DNA from: Chrysoperla carnea | Lineage: Eukaryota > Arthropoda > Insecta > Neuroptera > Chrysopidae | DNA: 64,000 bases | NCBI RefSeq assembly: GCF_905475395.1 | Contig: NC_058341.1 | Span: forward strand, 70,439,501-70,503,500 | Direction of reading: 5' to 3' | Part shown: positions 37,130-47,420 of the stretch, in pieces | How the letters are laid out: each line of letters starts with the position of its first letter | Position numbering within the stretch: position 1 is the stretch's first letter | The notes under the pieces: generated by a model | What the model saw: only the letters and a program-made list of their open reading frames with translations | Told to the model about the DNA's origin: nothing | Databases searched by the model: none | Position numbers and translations under genes: made by a program

Positions 37130-37855
37130 ATGGCAAATAATTCATCTGTTGATAAAAACAATCCTTTGTTTATCAATGAAGTAAATATTAAAGTTGAACA
37201 AGAATTAAATATTAACAAAATTGAAACATTAGATGACAACGTTACAATAGAAGATGGACGAATTAAATATGAAATACCAGAAGAAAACAGCAGTGATAGT
37301 GATAGTGTTGTAAGTGAAAAACATGAAAATGATGAACAATTGTATACAATTAATTACGAAAATATTAAACTTGAAAATGTATTACATACCGAACTCATTG
37401 TTGGAGGTGAAATATTAGAAGAAACTGTTTTAGAAGAAAAACCGTTTTCTTGTGATATTTGTAATAAAAAATATAGTCATCAAAGTACTTTAATTCAACA
37501 TAAACGTATTCATAAAGGTGAAAAACCATTTGTATGTGATATTTGTGATAAAAGATTTGATCATCAAAGTAATTTAACTCGACATAAAATGATTCATAGT
37601 GGCGAAAAACCATTTTTATGTGATATTTGTAATAAATCATTTAATCGGCAAAATCATTTAGTTGAACATAAAATGATCCATAGTGGAGAAAAACCAATTT
37701 CATGTGATATTTGTAATAAAAGATTTACTCGGCAAAGTAGTTTAAATCGGCATAAACAAATTCATAGTGGAGAAAAACCGTTTGCGTGTGATGTTTGTAA
37801 TAAAAGATTTAATCGGCAAAGTTATCTAGTTCAACATAAACGTAATCATAATTGA
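37130..37855 (+). CDS. C2H2 zinc-finger protein with five fingers
   Basis: An intronless frame of 241 residues starting at ATG 37130 (AAAAATGG context). The N-terminal 105 residues are acidic and probably disordered, with an IKVEQE site that fits a SUMO-acceptor consensus. Five classical C2H2 fingers follow at a regular 28-residue spacing, first cysteines at about residues 108, 136, 164, 192 and 220, each C-x2-C-x12-H-x3-H, joined by H-x-GEKP linkers (finger 1: CDICNKKYSHQSTLIQHKRIH). Such proteins usually bind DNA in the nucleus; the target cannot be read off. The frame ends where a GEKP-type linker is interrupted by TGA, with decayed fingers beyond. The single-exon form may reflect a retroposed or young lineage-specific copy. 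Confidence 0.88.
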   Translation: MANNSSVDKNNPLFINEVNIKVEQELNINKIETLDDNVTIEDGRIKYEIPEENSSDSDSVVSEKHENDEQLYTINYENIKLENVLHTELIVGGEILEETVLEEKPFSCDICNKKYSHQSTLIQHKRIHKGEKPFVCDICDKRFDHQSNLTRHKMIHSGEKPFLCDICNKSFNRQNHLVEHKMIHSGEKPISCDICNKRFTRQSSLNRHKQIHSGEKPFACDVCNKRFNRQSYLVQHKRNHN

Positions 37856-37995
37856 GAAAAACCATTTTCATGCAATATTTATATATTAACTGTTTGCTGA
37901 TTAAATGTTTTATCAGCAAACTCATTTAATTCAACATAAACGGATTTATCATAGTGGAGATAAATAATTTTAATGCAATTGTAATAAAAGATAGT
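37856..37995 (+). pseudogene. Decayed extra fingers downstream of the zinc-finger stop
   Basis: Directly after the TGA the frame continues EKPFSCNIY, clearly the start of a sixth finger. A second block near 37920-37990 resembles 'ctcatttaattcaacataaa' and 'catagtggaga' of the intact fingers. Both are broken by stops and shifts, so the array was longer in an ancestor. Confidence 0.75.
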
Positions 37996-38291
37996 ATTAC
38001 TGACAGAAAGAAGTAATGTAATTTATTTTAATAAAAATTGAAAAAATGACAAGAGCCTCCTCACATGAAGACAAATTTATGGTTGCAAACTATGTTTTTA
38101 ACCGTTAAGAAATTTGTGAAAGGCAATCAAAATGAGGATAATGCAAATAACCACAAGTTGCTTCCATATAGGGAGGTTTTGAATCAAACTTGATGGCGAT
38201 AGTTAATAATAATGTAATAATATAAATAAATTAAAAAAGTAAAATTAAAATTGTCTTATTTTTGAATTCCTCTAAAACCATCTTAGAGTTT

Positions 38292-39045
38292 ACCTCGGAA
38301 TCTAACGGAATAAGCTGAATTTTTGTACAAACATTAATTTTGATAGCACAAAAGTCTCAGGAGTCACATATTGTTACGCGTGCGCGCCCTTAGATATTCA
38401 AGATCAGAGGTCTTGAAAATCACTTTTTTGTGAATATCTCGTTTCTTTTGCCTTCAATCTTATTAACATTTAGTATAAAAGTTGTACAAGATAAAATTTT
38501 TTGTACGTTGAACCGTTTTCAAAATAGAGGGTGCAGAAGATGGAGCGCTGAGCTATACATACCTTAGTGCCGAGTCAATATTTTTAAATATAAGGTATTA
38601 AATAATCATTTAAGTGGTATTTAATGAATAATTATGTGAAAAAACCGTATAATAGATAAGGTCAATCGTGAATCTCAGTCTATTATGCGGTTTTTGTCCA
38701 TAATTATTCATTAATGATTATTAAAATTCCTTATATTTGTAAATATTGACCCAGCACTGATGTACGTTAAGCTGAGCGCATCTTTTGTGCTATTTCAAAA
38801 ACGGTACCACATACAAAAAAAAGTTTCAGATAAAAGTAGAAAATTTTATTTTCTACAACTTTTATAATTAATGTTTATACGATTGAAAGCAAAAGAAACG
38901 AGATATTCACAAAAAACTGATTTTCGATACCTTTGACCTTGAATATCTAAGGGGAAATATCTATATGTGACTTTTGAGACAACATTTGTATTATCAAAGT
39001 AAAGGTTTGTACAAAAATTCAGCTTATTCCGTTAGATTCCGAGGT
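38292..39045. repeat. Near full-length palindrome of about 755 bp
   Basis: 'acctcggaatctaacggaat' at the left end faces 'attccgttagattccgaggt' at the right end. Matches continue almost to the centre (about 38650-38690: 'aaaaaccgtataatagat' facing 'tctattatgcggttttt'). No coding frame. Confidence 0.85.
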
Positions 39046-39639
39046 TGACCACTTATTTTGTCTAAGATAATATATATTATCGGGTTATAAATGAATCTTC
39101 TCACTTAAAATCCTGAAATCTGTAGAGAAAGGGGTGTATGGAATGAATGTATATTAAAACATTTTAAAAAGAGGTCAGAATAGTTTAAAATGCTAAAGTA
39201 ACCCAAAACTTTAGATGTTTTTTATTAATATAGCCCTTTTTACAACATCCACGCCTCCCCCTCTCGCTTTCATATTTTTTGTAAATTCAAAATTTTTATG
39301 ACGTATAAAGGGGATTTTGGGGTCGCTGATCTCGAATTTTTCTCGAAAATGTTTTAAAATACATTTATTCCATACACCCCTTTCCCCTAATAGCGCGGGG
39401 GTTAAAACTTAAAAATTTTGCTTTGAATCATATAGACCTCTTTTAAAAAGAGTTTTCTGAGGCCAAAGCAAAAAACACCCCCCAAAGCCAGTTCATACAC
39501 CCCCAAGCAATTATTTCCAGAAAGTGTTAAATTTTCCGTTTTTCACAAAAATATAGATATTAAAGATAAAATCGAAAGATAATAAAAAATGCTACAATTT
39601 AAAAAAAAAAATTAACCTTTACCATATGTATGTATACAT

Positions 39640-39673
<34 letters not shown>

Positions 39674-41474
39674 GAAACCTCCCCAAAAAAATATGAGGAG
39701 TAGTTCTTAACATGGACTACAAACCTGCCAAATTTGGATATGCACCGATGTCTCCTCTTGCGAATATAAAATAAAAATGATAAAATTTCTGAAAAAAATT
39801 ACATTTTCGACGCCATTTTGTTGGTTAGACATGTTGCACCACTCCGGGAAAGTAAAAAATTAAAAATACTTATTTTGATGTGAAAATAAAAACTCCAAAG
39901 TTTCGCTGCTCGAACTTTTAATCCATACACAAGGCGTAATTTCACTCTACTATAAAATGCGAACGAGGGATGAAGTGTGAAAAAAAGACTGGTTAAAATG
40001 ACTATATCTCTTTTAGCCAAAAAAAAAAAAATAATAATAATTGTTTAGTATACCATTTAAAAGTAAATTTAATTTACTTTTTTTGGCTGCTACAATCCCT
40101 ATACATATCTCTGCCCAGAAAGAGATACAGTCAAAAAATCACATAAAATCGAAATTTTTTTCCGGTTTGTTTAAACTGTTTTGGCATGAAAAAATAATCC
40201 GATGTAAAAGGACTCCGCAATATTAGATAATAAAATGGCTTTTGATGAAACTTTTTCAAACCGATTCCGAAATGTTCTGCGGGTAATTCTGATCAAAAGG
40301 TCTAACAGCCACAAAATTTTTTAAATGGTTATAGTTCTCGAGCTATAGACGATCATAGCTACACATTTATAGTTATATAATAGCATGTAGCTCGAAAGCT
40401 ACCCGTTAAAAAATTTTGTGGCGTGAGAGCTTTTGATCAGAATGAAACAAAGAACATTTTAGGATGGATTAGAAAGATACACAGAAAGCCATTTTCCTAT
40501 CTAATATTATGGGGTCCTTTGATTCTCTAAAAAAAATTTTATATAAAATTCTTGAAATTTTGCTTAGATTACGAGATATTTGGAAAAAACTAAAAGGGGT
40601 CCTTTTTCACGCCTATCTTCAATTTCCACCCGCTAATTTAATAGCACTCCATGGATTTTCCTTCTTCAATAATTAATTGAACGATTCCTGCAATAAAACC
40701 CCGTGAACGCCGTAGTTCCTTTCTACATATGTCATAATCAACAGTTAAACGAAAATTAAAACGAAACGACATTAAAAAAAAAGAGAAAAAAAATCCAACA
40801 TACTTGTTTTTAAGGATGGATGCCATGTCAAATTCCGCAGTACATCTAATTAATTTTTATAGAGAATCATACATATAATATTTTTTTTAGTAATTATAAG
40901 TATGAAATAATTAATATTGTATCTTTAATTAATTATTTATCATAAAACAAGTATGTAATTTGACTTGAAATTTTCATAAAATAATGTCATAATGACATTT
41001 AAATGACATTTCATAATGACATTTAAATGACAAGTATGACTTTCCCAAAATTGAACTAAAATATTTCTACAAAAACCACAGTAAGGACCAATTTTTTTTT
41101 GCATAAAATAATTCTAAAAAGTGCATAGTTTTCAAAAATAATTTTTTTTTTTACTTGAGTTCAATTTTACGTATCATATTTTTTAATTTTTTTCTAACTT
41201 AAACTACTTCCGGCAAAAATAACCCGGAGTTAAATGACCCTTTCAATTTCGATTATTTCTCTTAAACCCACGGAAAAGTACTATTTTTTTCCATGTAATC
41301 GAAAGAGTGGAGTTTATTCTTCAACATACTTTAAATTGAATAAAATAACTTCAAATTTAATATTGGGTATCCATCCTTAAGTACAAAATTACACATTTTC
41401 AAGGATTCGAAAAAAAAAATATTTCCAGATTTTGAGGAAAAGATTAAAAATCAAGGATATTTCCAGATTTTCCT
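39046..41474. other. Intergenic sequence with repeats
   Basis: A TA microsatellite lies at 39644-39671. A hairpin of about 330 bp spans 40200-40525 ('ccacaaaattttttaa' facing 'ttaaaaaattttgtgg'). Positions 39290-39340 resemble the 23071-23678 family. No gene is supported. Confidence 0.55.
40520..40740 (+). repeat. Repeat family J, copy 2
   Basis: Matches 30870-31090 and 58980-59230 in the same orientation ('ttacgagatatttggaaaaa', 'gaacgattcctgcaataaaa'). Confidence 0.75.
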
Positions 41475-42341
41475 GTGAAAAAGTATAGTTGCGCAGCAAA
41501 TGAAGTTTATTGGCCATTTTGTCAGAATAAAGTTGAAGCTGCGGTACTTTTTGGAAACGTGTGTGCGATTTTAAGTTGGTACGTGGTAGAAGGAAATTTT
41601 TGCATTATCTTGGGAATAAGAGCAGAGCTAGAGGGACATGCAAGTTTTACTATGAAACAGGCACGTGAGTTTTCTTTAGAGGAAAATAAAAATTTAAGGT
41701 TACGCTAACAAATGTCGGAATATCAGCCAGGCAATCGGGGGCCATAGGTTTGGGCGGAGAGCCAAACATGCAACCAAAAAAATTGCAACGAACAGGTAAG
41801 TGGCGATGTTTTGTTGGAATGTTAACAGAGATGTTAAAAACAGTTTGCCAAAAAATAAGCCAAATAACCAGGGACCATAAGACTGAGTAGAAAGACAAAA
41901 ATTTTTTTTTGCAACGAACAGGTACCTGGCTGATGTTTTCTCAGAATGTTAACAGAGATGTTAAAAACGTAGGGCTGACTGGATAGTCAAAAATGAAAAT
42001 AAATGTTTTTTGCAATGGGCAGGTACGAGGCTGATGTTTTGTCATAATATTAAAAACAATTTCTTAACACATCTCTGTTAACATTCTGACAAAACATCAG
42101 CCATGTACCTGTTCGTTGCAAAAAATCTTTTTTTGTATTTCTAGCTTTCCACTCAGACTTACGGTCGTCGGTGATAACCCTGGTGGCTGATGTTTTGGCA
42201 AACCGTTTTTAACATCAATGTTGAAATTCTGACAAAACATCAGCCACGTACCTGTTCGTTGCTTCTGCATGTTTGGCTCTCCATGCAAACTTACTTTCCC
42301 TGGTTGCCTGGCTGATATTTTGGAAAACTGTTTTTAACATA

Positions 42342-43346
42342 TCTATATATATAAAACAAAGTCGTGTTAGTTACACCACTTATAACTAAAGAACGGCTGA
42401 ACCGTTTTAGCTGAAAATTGGCAGGGAGGTAGTTTAAAGCCAGGAGAAGGACTTATCCCGTTCGACAGCATTCCCGTGGGACTTGATAACTGGGTTGGGT
42501 TTCGGTGGTGGTACCATCTATAGTAAACATATTGAACTAACATTTATTTCGATGGTGCGCAATCTATGGCAAACTTATTGAACTAACATTAATTTCGATG
42601 GTGGTGCCGCCTATGGTAAACATATTGAACTAACATTTATTTCGATGGTGGTGCCATCTATGGTAAACATATTGAACTAACATTTATTTCGATGGTGGTG
42701 CCATCTATGGTAAACATATTGAACTAACATTTATTTCGATGGTGGTGCCCTCTATGATGAACTTATTGGCCAATCCTTATCCTTAAACAATGGCCAATAC
42801 TTAAAAGTTTGTGGTTTAAATCTAGAACATTCATGTTTTTCCAATGGTCAATTATACGTGGTATGTTCACGGGTCGGAAGACCATCTGCGTTGTTTGTTT
42901 TTGCGCCTGATAATAAAACAAAAAATGTCGTGTATCACAAAATAATTAAATAAAGAGCAACCTATGTACTAAAATACAGAAAAAATTATGAATGATTAAT
43001 GTATTTTTTTATTTTTTTTTTTTGTAATTTTTACAATTAAAAAAAAAAAAAAACTGCTTATTTAGTGCCATTAAGGCGGAACAAAGTTCGCCAAATCAGC
43101 TAGGTATGTTCACGGGTCGGAAGACCATCTGCGTTGTTTGTTTTTGCGCCTGATAATAAAACAAAAAATGTCGTGTATCACAAAATAATTAAATAAAGAG
43201 CAACCTATGTACTAAAATACAGAAAAAATTATGAATGATTAATGTATTTTTTTATTTTTTTTTTTAATTTTTACAATTAAAAAAAAAAAAAAAAAACTGC
43301 TTATTTAGTGCCATTAAGGCGGAACAAAGTTCGCCAAATCAGCTAG
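42342..43346 (+). mobile_element. Non-autonomous Helitron with a doubled 3' end
   Basis: It starts TCTATATATATAAAAC and ends with the hairpin GGCGGAACAAAGTTCGCC followed by AAATCAGCTAG, so it has the TC start, 3' hairpin and CTAG end of Helitrons. It is inserted between A (42341) and T (43347) without target duplication. The last 243 bp occur twice in tandem (42861-43103, 43104-43346), each with its own hairpin and CTAG. There is no Rep/helicase frame, so it is non-autonomous. Confidence 0.88.
42523..42775 (+). repeat. 47-bp minisatellite inside the Helitron
   Basis: Five units of 46-47 bp start at 42523, 42569, 42616, 42663 and 42710, each beginning with 'gtaaacatattgaactaac' or a close variant, with a degraded sixth. 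Confidence 0.9.
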
Positions 43347-43899
43347 TCTATTAATATTCTGACAAAACATCAACCATGTACCTGTTCGTTCAAAAAAAAA
43401 TTTTTCTATTAATATTCTGACAAAACATCAACCATGTACCTGTTCGTTGAAAAAAAAAATTTTTGTTGTTGCATGTTTGGCTCTTCGCCCAGACCTTGGG
43501 TTCCCGGGCTGATTTTCCAGCATTTGTTAGAGTAATCTTAAATCTTTATTTTCCGCAACAGAAAACTCACGTACCTGTTCGATAGGAAAATTTGCATGTC
43601 TCTCTTAGTCTAATAATGTAGCATTCTATGGATGAAAGAAATTTTAAAAACGGTTACATAATCCCAGATAAATGAAAGTACAGGATTATCAATAAATGGG
43701 ATCATTAAATTTGTGTGCTATTTGAAGTAGGTACGAGTTAGAAGGAAAAATTTTCTCTCTCTTGGGAATATCATAAATGTAAAAGCTATATCCCAGCCAG
43801 ATGAAGGTATGGATTTATCAATGAATGGAGTATTTCCGAAAACTGGGATTGTATGGAAAAATTCATTATAATGTATAAATAAAATAAAACACTAAAAAA

Positions 43900-44700
43900 A
43901 CACCATTGGAATCATATATTTAAGCGAAACTGTACATATAATACATATTATATACCCTGTATACAGGGTGTCTTTTTTAAGTTGACATATGCTTCACAGT
44001 TGACATAAACTTGTAGAATAACTTTTAACGATAAAAATGCTTCAAGCGATAAATGTTGGATGTGTAGGCGCACATCTTACGCAGACATTAAACGTGACCT
44101 AGGTTTTCAAGCTCACTCTACTCCATAACTGGCAATCAACAGATGAATAAAAAAGTAACATTTTTTGTTCGAAATTTTTTTCCGCAAACCATACAGTTTA
44201 GCCAAAAACGGACTGAAAAGTTTTACCCAAAATTATTTTTTCGTATAATTGTTTCTGTGAAATCTGGGTACTCTTCGAAAAAAATTTTCCAATAATTCCA
44301 ATAAAAGTGGTTCGTTTTTCTATAAAGACTATTTTAGTTCAAATTGAATGAACAAACGCACAAAAAGCTAGATTTTTGCTATCAATTACTGTCTAAACTA
44401 TTCGGTTTACAAAAAAATGTTTCAAATAAAAAATGTTTGCGTATTTATAAAGAACAACTTTCTAATATAAAGCGTTCATTTAATGTTTGTCTGTTATGAA
44501 TCAGAGTGGGATTTTAAATGAACCTGAAAACTAAGATCTAATTCGATGCCGATATAAGATGTGTGTCTTTGAAACTAATATTTTTGTTTGAAGCATTTTC
44601 CTCAATTAAATTTATTTATCCTGTATATAGTATGAGTGTAAAGGGCGGCAAATATTATTTTTGTCCGGAGCGGCTAAATAGCTAGATCAAGGCCTGGTCT
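43900..44700 (-). repeat. Repeat family F, about 800 bp copy on the reverse strand
   Basis: Reverse complement of 29755-30560 over most of its length, ending 'ggagcggctaaatagctaga'. It lies just downstream of the RRM gene stop codon. Confidence 0.75.
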
Positions 44701-44751
44701 TACAATTTATGATACAAATTTAAACAGCACAATTCAAATAAAACAATTGTA

Positions 44752-45006
44752 TTAATCTGAATCGGAATTAAAATTTCCAGTATATTCTAAATCGAATGAT
44801 TCCAAATCTGAATTATCTGATACATCAGTCATAACACTATCTGCCGAATTGTCTGAATCATCATTGTCTTCTTTTAAATTTTGTGGTGTTACTTGATAGT
44901 ATCTGTTTATGGTTTGTTCCTTGGATTTACTTTTTTTCTTAAGTTCTTTTTTCGACTTATTTTTTTCTTTCACATCTTCTAGTTTCCGTTTCTTATAATA
45001 CTTGAC
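44752..45006 (-). CDS. Two-RRM RNA-binding protein, last exon (basic then acidic tail)
   Basis: The reverse-strand acceptor GTGTTAG precedes 45006 in phase 0. The exon starts VKYYKKRKLEDVKEK, followed by a Lys-rich stretch that looks like a nuclear or nucleolar localisation signal. It ends in a tail rich in Asp, Ser and Glu (DDSDNSADSVMTDVSDNSDL) before the stop. The basic-then-acidic tail resembles nucleolar RNA-binding proteins. Confidence 0.82.
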   Translation of the reverse strand, partial: VKYYKKRKLEDVKEKNKSKKELKKKSKSKEQTINRYYQVTPQNLKEDNDDSDNSADSVMTDVSDNSDLESFDLEYTGNFNSDSD

Positions 45007-45326
45007 CTAACACAAAAAAAAAGCATTAATCTAGTGTATAAAGATTTTTGATTTCTACTTTTCGATCAAAAGCCGTTTTTTGGTAAAAAAACTTCCCTTC
45101 GGCATATGAGAGTTAGTGCGGAGTGTGACATGTAGTTAGGAGTGTGACTATTCTCGGATCAACTTGAAATTTTCATAAATATATATAAATATATACATAA
45201 ATATATTTATATTCCGGAAATGTAAAAAATCGATTCTTTGAAAATTTTAACTGGATATAATCCCTTAAGTTTCATTGGAATGCAGAATTATAGAAAAAAT
45301 TAATATAAAAATTTCATATTATTTAC

Positions 45327-45525
45327 CTCAACATCGACATCCTTAATATTTAATGTTCCGTTCGATACAATTTGTTCTGCATCCGATTTTGATTCAAATA
45401 TTAAAAGTGCCCACGTAAATTTACGCTTTTTATTTGCTCTTCTGATTTTTACTTTTGTTGCTTTTGGTATTGCTTTTTGAACTTCCTTTTTATGAATGTC
45501 ATCCGGCAATTTCATTACAATTAAT
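45327..45525 (-). CDS. Two-RRM RNA-binding protein, exon 4 (second RRM)
   Basis: The acceptor GTTATAG precedes 45525 and the first base completes a Lys codon split at the previous donor. The exon holds an RRM with the first strand LIVMKLP (RNP2-like) and RKFTWALLIFE (RNP1-like). It ends in phase 0 at GAG|GTAAAT. Confidence 0.82.
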
Positions 45526-45639
45526 CTATAACAATCAGAATAATTTTTAAAATAAAAACGCCTTGGATAAAAATACGAATTCGTATTTTAAAATTTATTT
45601 CCTAAAGACATGCTATGACGGATAACTGTCAAATACGCA

Positions 45640-46240
45640 ACCAAAATATTAAAGGAATTGTATCGAAATTTCAAGCAACTGTATCTCTGCAAAAAACATC
45701 GAATTTAAAAGGGCAATAATGGCTCGTTTGAAAACTTGTACTTTCTAGTTTTGGAATCTATTGTTCAAAAATTTTGATCACACCTTGCTGCTTTGAACGG
45801 AGGGTTGAAAAATGTTATCCCTAAATTTTATATGAAGTTTTAAAGCGTACCAAAATTTAAAAAATTATTTTACAGCTTTTACATTTTAGACCACTCGAAA
45901 GATTGTTTATATTTCTTGAAAATGAGCTATAAAAATTTCCATGCGAGCTTTTTTGCCTAAGAGATTCGATTTCTAGGCAAAATTTGCACTTTTGGGTTTA
46001 AAATCCAGTATCATTTGAAATAATCACTGAAATTTTTTTTTTATCATTTGAAAATATAAACTTCCTTTTTTAAGCCTTGGCATATTGTTTTTTTTTTTTT
46101 TTTTTTTTATTTTTACCACTCTTTAAATTTTGGTTTTTAAAACATGTCAAAAACAGAATTTTCCATATTTTAGGCGTTTTTTCACGTGGCTGTTATTTTA
46201 TAGCAAAAGGGGCCTTATCTAAAATCTTGAGTTGAGATAT
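45640..46240 (+). repeat. Dispersed repeat family A, copy 1
   Basis: Matches about 57800-58300: 'ttctagttttggaatctatt' is in both, as is 'gaaaatgagctataaaaatt' with few changes. A short related stretch also lies right of the virus at 50778-50850. Ends are not defined. Confidence 0.6.
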
Positions 46241-46259
46241 AGTTATTGAAATAAATACC

Positions 46260-46383
46260 GGGAATTCACCGATCCGGACGCCGGCCGAAGGCCATGGCAT
46301 GTCCAAGGATCAAGGTGAATTCCCCACTCCACGTGTTGGTGTTGGATAAAAGAGAATTTTTTTATCTTTTAATGTTACCCATG
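46260..46383. repeat. Left inverted terminal repeat of the endogenous densovirus
   Basis: The inner part (about 46313-46383, containing CCCCACTCCACGTGTTGG) is the reverse complement of the right end at 50621-50688 with few differences. The outer 60 bases (46262-46321) fold on themselves: GAATTCACC at one end faces GGTGAATTC at the other, with a smaller inner palindrome GCCGGCCGAAGGCCATGGC. This is the branched terminal hairpin expected of a parvovirus end. Confidence 0.88.
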
Positions 46384-46470
46384 TTAATATCATGGTGATC
46401 ATTATATTACAGATGCTGTATATTAAAAGTCTTATATGGAATACGAGAGATGTATTATGTAGAATAAGAG

Positions 46471-46507
46471 ATATATAAAAGGCTTAACTTAGAAAATAAT
46501 AGTCAGT
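46471..46507 (+). promoter_or_regulatory. Capsid-side promoter of the viral copy (TATA box and leader)
   Basis: TATATAAAAGG at 46472-46482 lies 26 bp before a CAGT initiator-like motif directly at the start codon. This is the position expected for the capsid promoter in an ambisense densovirus. Whether it works today is unknown. Confidence 0.6.
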
Positions 46508-47410
46508 ATGTCTCCGGGAAGAAACAGAGGACAACTTATATATACGTTAAGACAACGTGAGTTACGCGAAGCTTTTAAAAAACAAAATAGAATAAAAAAT
46601 TATAACGAGTGGGTGAAAACTTCTCAAACTGCTAAAGATATTATAAAATCATGGTCTCGTGGTGGAGCGAGTTATAATGATTTTATTACGGCGGGTACTT
46701 CAAGAGCCAATAACGACGACAGAGCAGACGACAAAGAACCGGAATCCGTTAACGACGCAGAACCCGTAGAACCCGAACAACCCGAACAATCAGACTCAAA
46801 CTTTTCTCCATATATGTCTCCGGGAAGAAACAGAGGACAACTTATATATACGTTAAGACAACGTAAGTTACACGAAGCTTTTAAAAAACAAAATAGAATA
46901 AAAAATTATAACGAGTGGGTGAAAACTTCTCAAACTGCTAAAGATATTATAAAATCATGGTCTCGTGGTGGAGCGAGTTATAATGATTTTATTACGGCGG
47001 GTACTTCAAGAGTCAATAACGACGACAGAGCAGACGACGACGAACCGGAATCCGTTAACGACGCAGAAACCGTGGAACCCAAACAACCCGAACAATCAGA
47101 CTCAAACTTTTCTCCATATATGTCTCCGGGAAGAAACAGAGGACAACTTATATATACGTTTAGACAACGTGGGTTACGCGAAGCTTTTAAAAAACAAAAT
47201 AGAATAAAAAATTATAACGAGTGGGTGAAAACTTCTCAAACTGCTAAAGATATTATAAAATCATGGTCTCGTGGTGGAGCGAGTTATAATGATTTTATTA
47301 CGGCGGGTACTTCAAGAGCCAATAACGACGACAGAGCAGACGACGACGAACCGAAATCCGTTAACGACGCAGAACCCGTGGAACCCGAACAATCAGACTC
47401 AAACTTTTGA
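46508..47410 (+). CDS. Endogenous densovirus capsid N-terminal region, three tandem units, open over 300 codons
   Basis: The frame starts at the first ATG after the viral promoter and is open to a TGA at 47408-47410. It consists of three near-identical units of 102 residues (306 bp, starting at 46508, 46814 and 47120), each beginning MSPGRNRGQLIYT and ending in an acidic Asp/Glu/Pro linker with QSDSNF. The third has lost nine bases of the linker. It lies where a densovirus encodes the unique N-terminus of the large capsid protein. I see no calcium-loop or His-Asp phospholipase motif in the unit. The next capsid segment is in another frame and begins after TTTTAATAG, a possible splice acceptor, so the split could be native or could be decay. 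Whether any protein is made is unknown. Confidence 0.75.
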   Translation: MSPGRNRGQLIYTLRQRELREAFKKQNRIKNYNEWVKTSQTAKDIIKSWSRGGASYNDFITAGTSRANNDDRADDKEPESVNDAEPVEPEQPEQSDSNFSPYMSPGRNRGQLIYTLRQRKLHEAFKKQNRIKNYNEWVKTSQTAKDIIKSWSRGGASYNDFITAGTSRVNNDDRADDDEPESVNDAETVEPKQPEQSDSNFSPYMSPGRNRGQLIYTFRQRGLREAFKKQNRIKNYNEWVKTSQTAKDIIKSWSRGGASYNDFITAGTSRANNDDRADDDEPKSVNDAEPVEPEQSDSNF

Positions 47411-47420
47411 ATTTTAATAG

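Larger units (their letters stand above)
41480..43620. repeat. Foldback element with tandem subunits, interrupted by a Helitron
   Basis: The left side (41480-42030) and right side (42060-42341 plus 43347-43620) are mirror images. Each has repeated units marked by 'aacgaacaggtacctggctg' on the left and 'catgtacctgttcgttgc' on the right, and the outer parts share 'gagccaaacatgcaac' and its complement. The right side is split by the Helitron at 42342-43346. Confidence 0.78.

Noticed and set aside
41475-41708. Forward open frame of 77 codons with a protein-like look
   Set aside because: It lies in the left arm of the 41480-43620 foldback and its complement recurs in the right arm.
42841-43346. 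Possible CRISPR-like or satellite array
   Set aside because: The two long direct repeats are simply the doubled Helitron 3' end; there are no short repeats with unique spacers.
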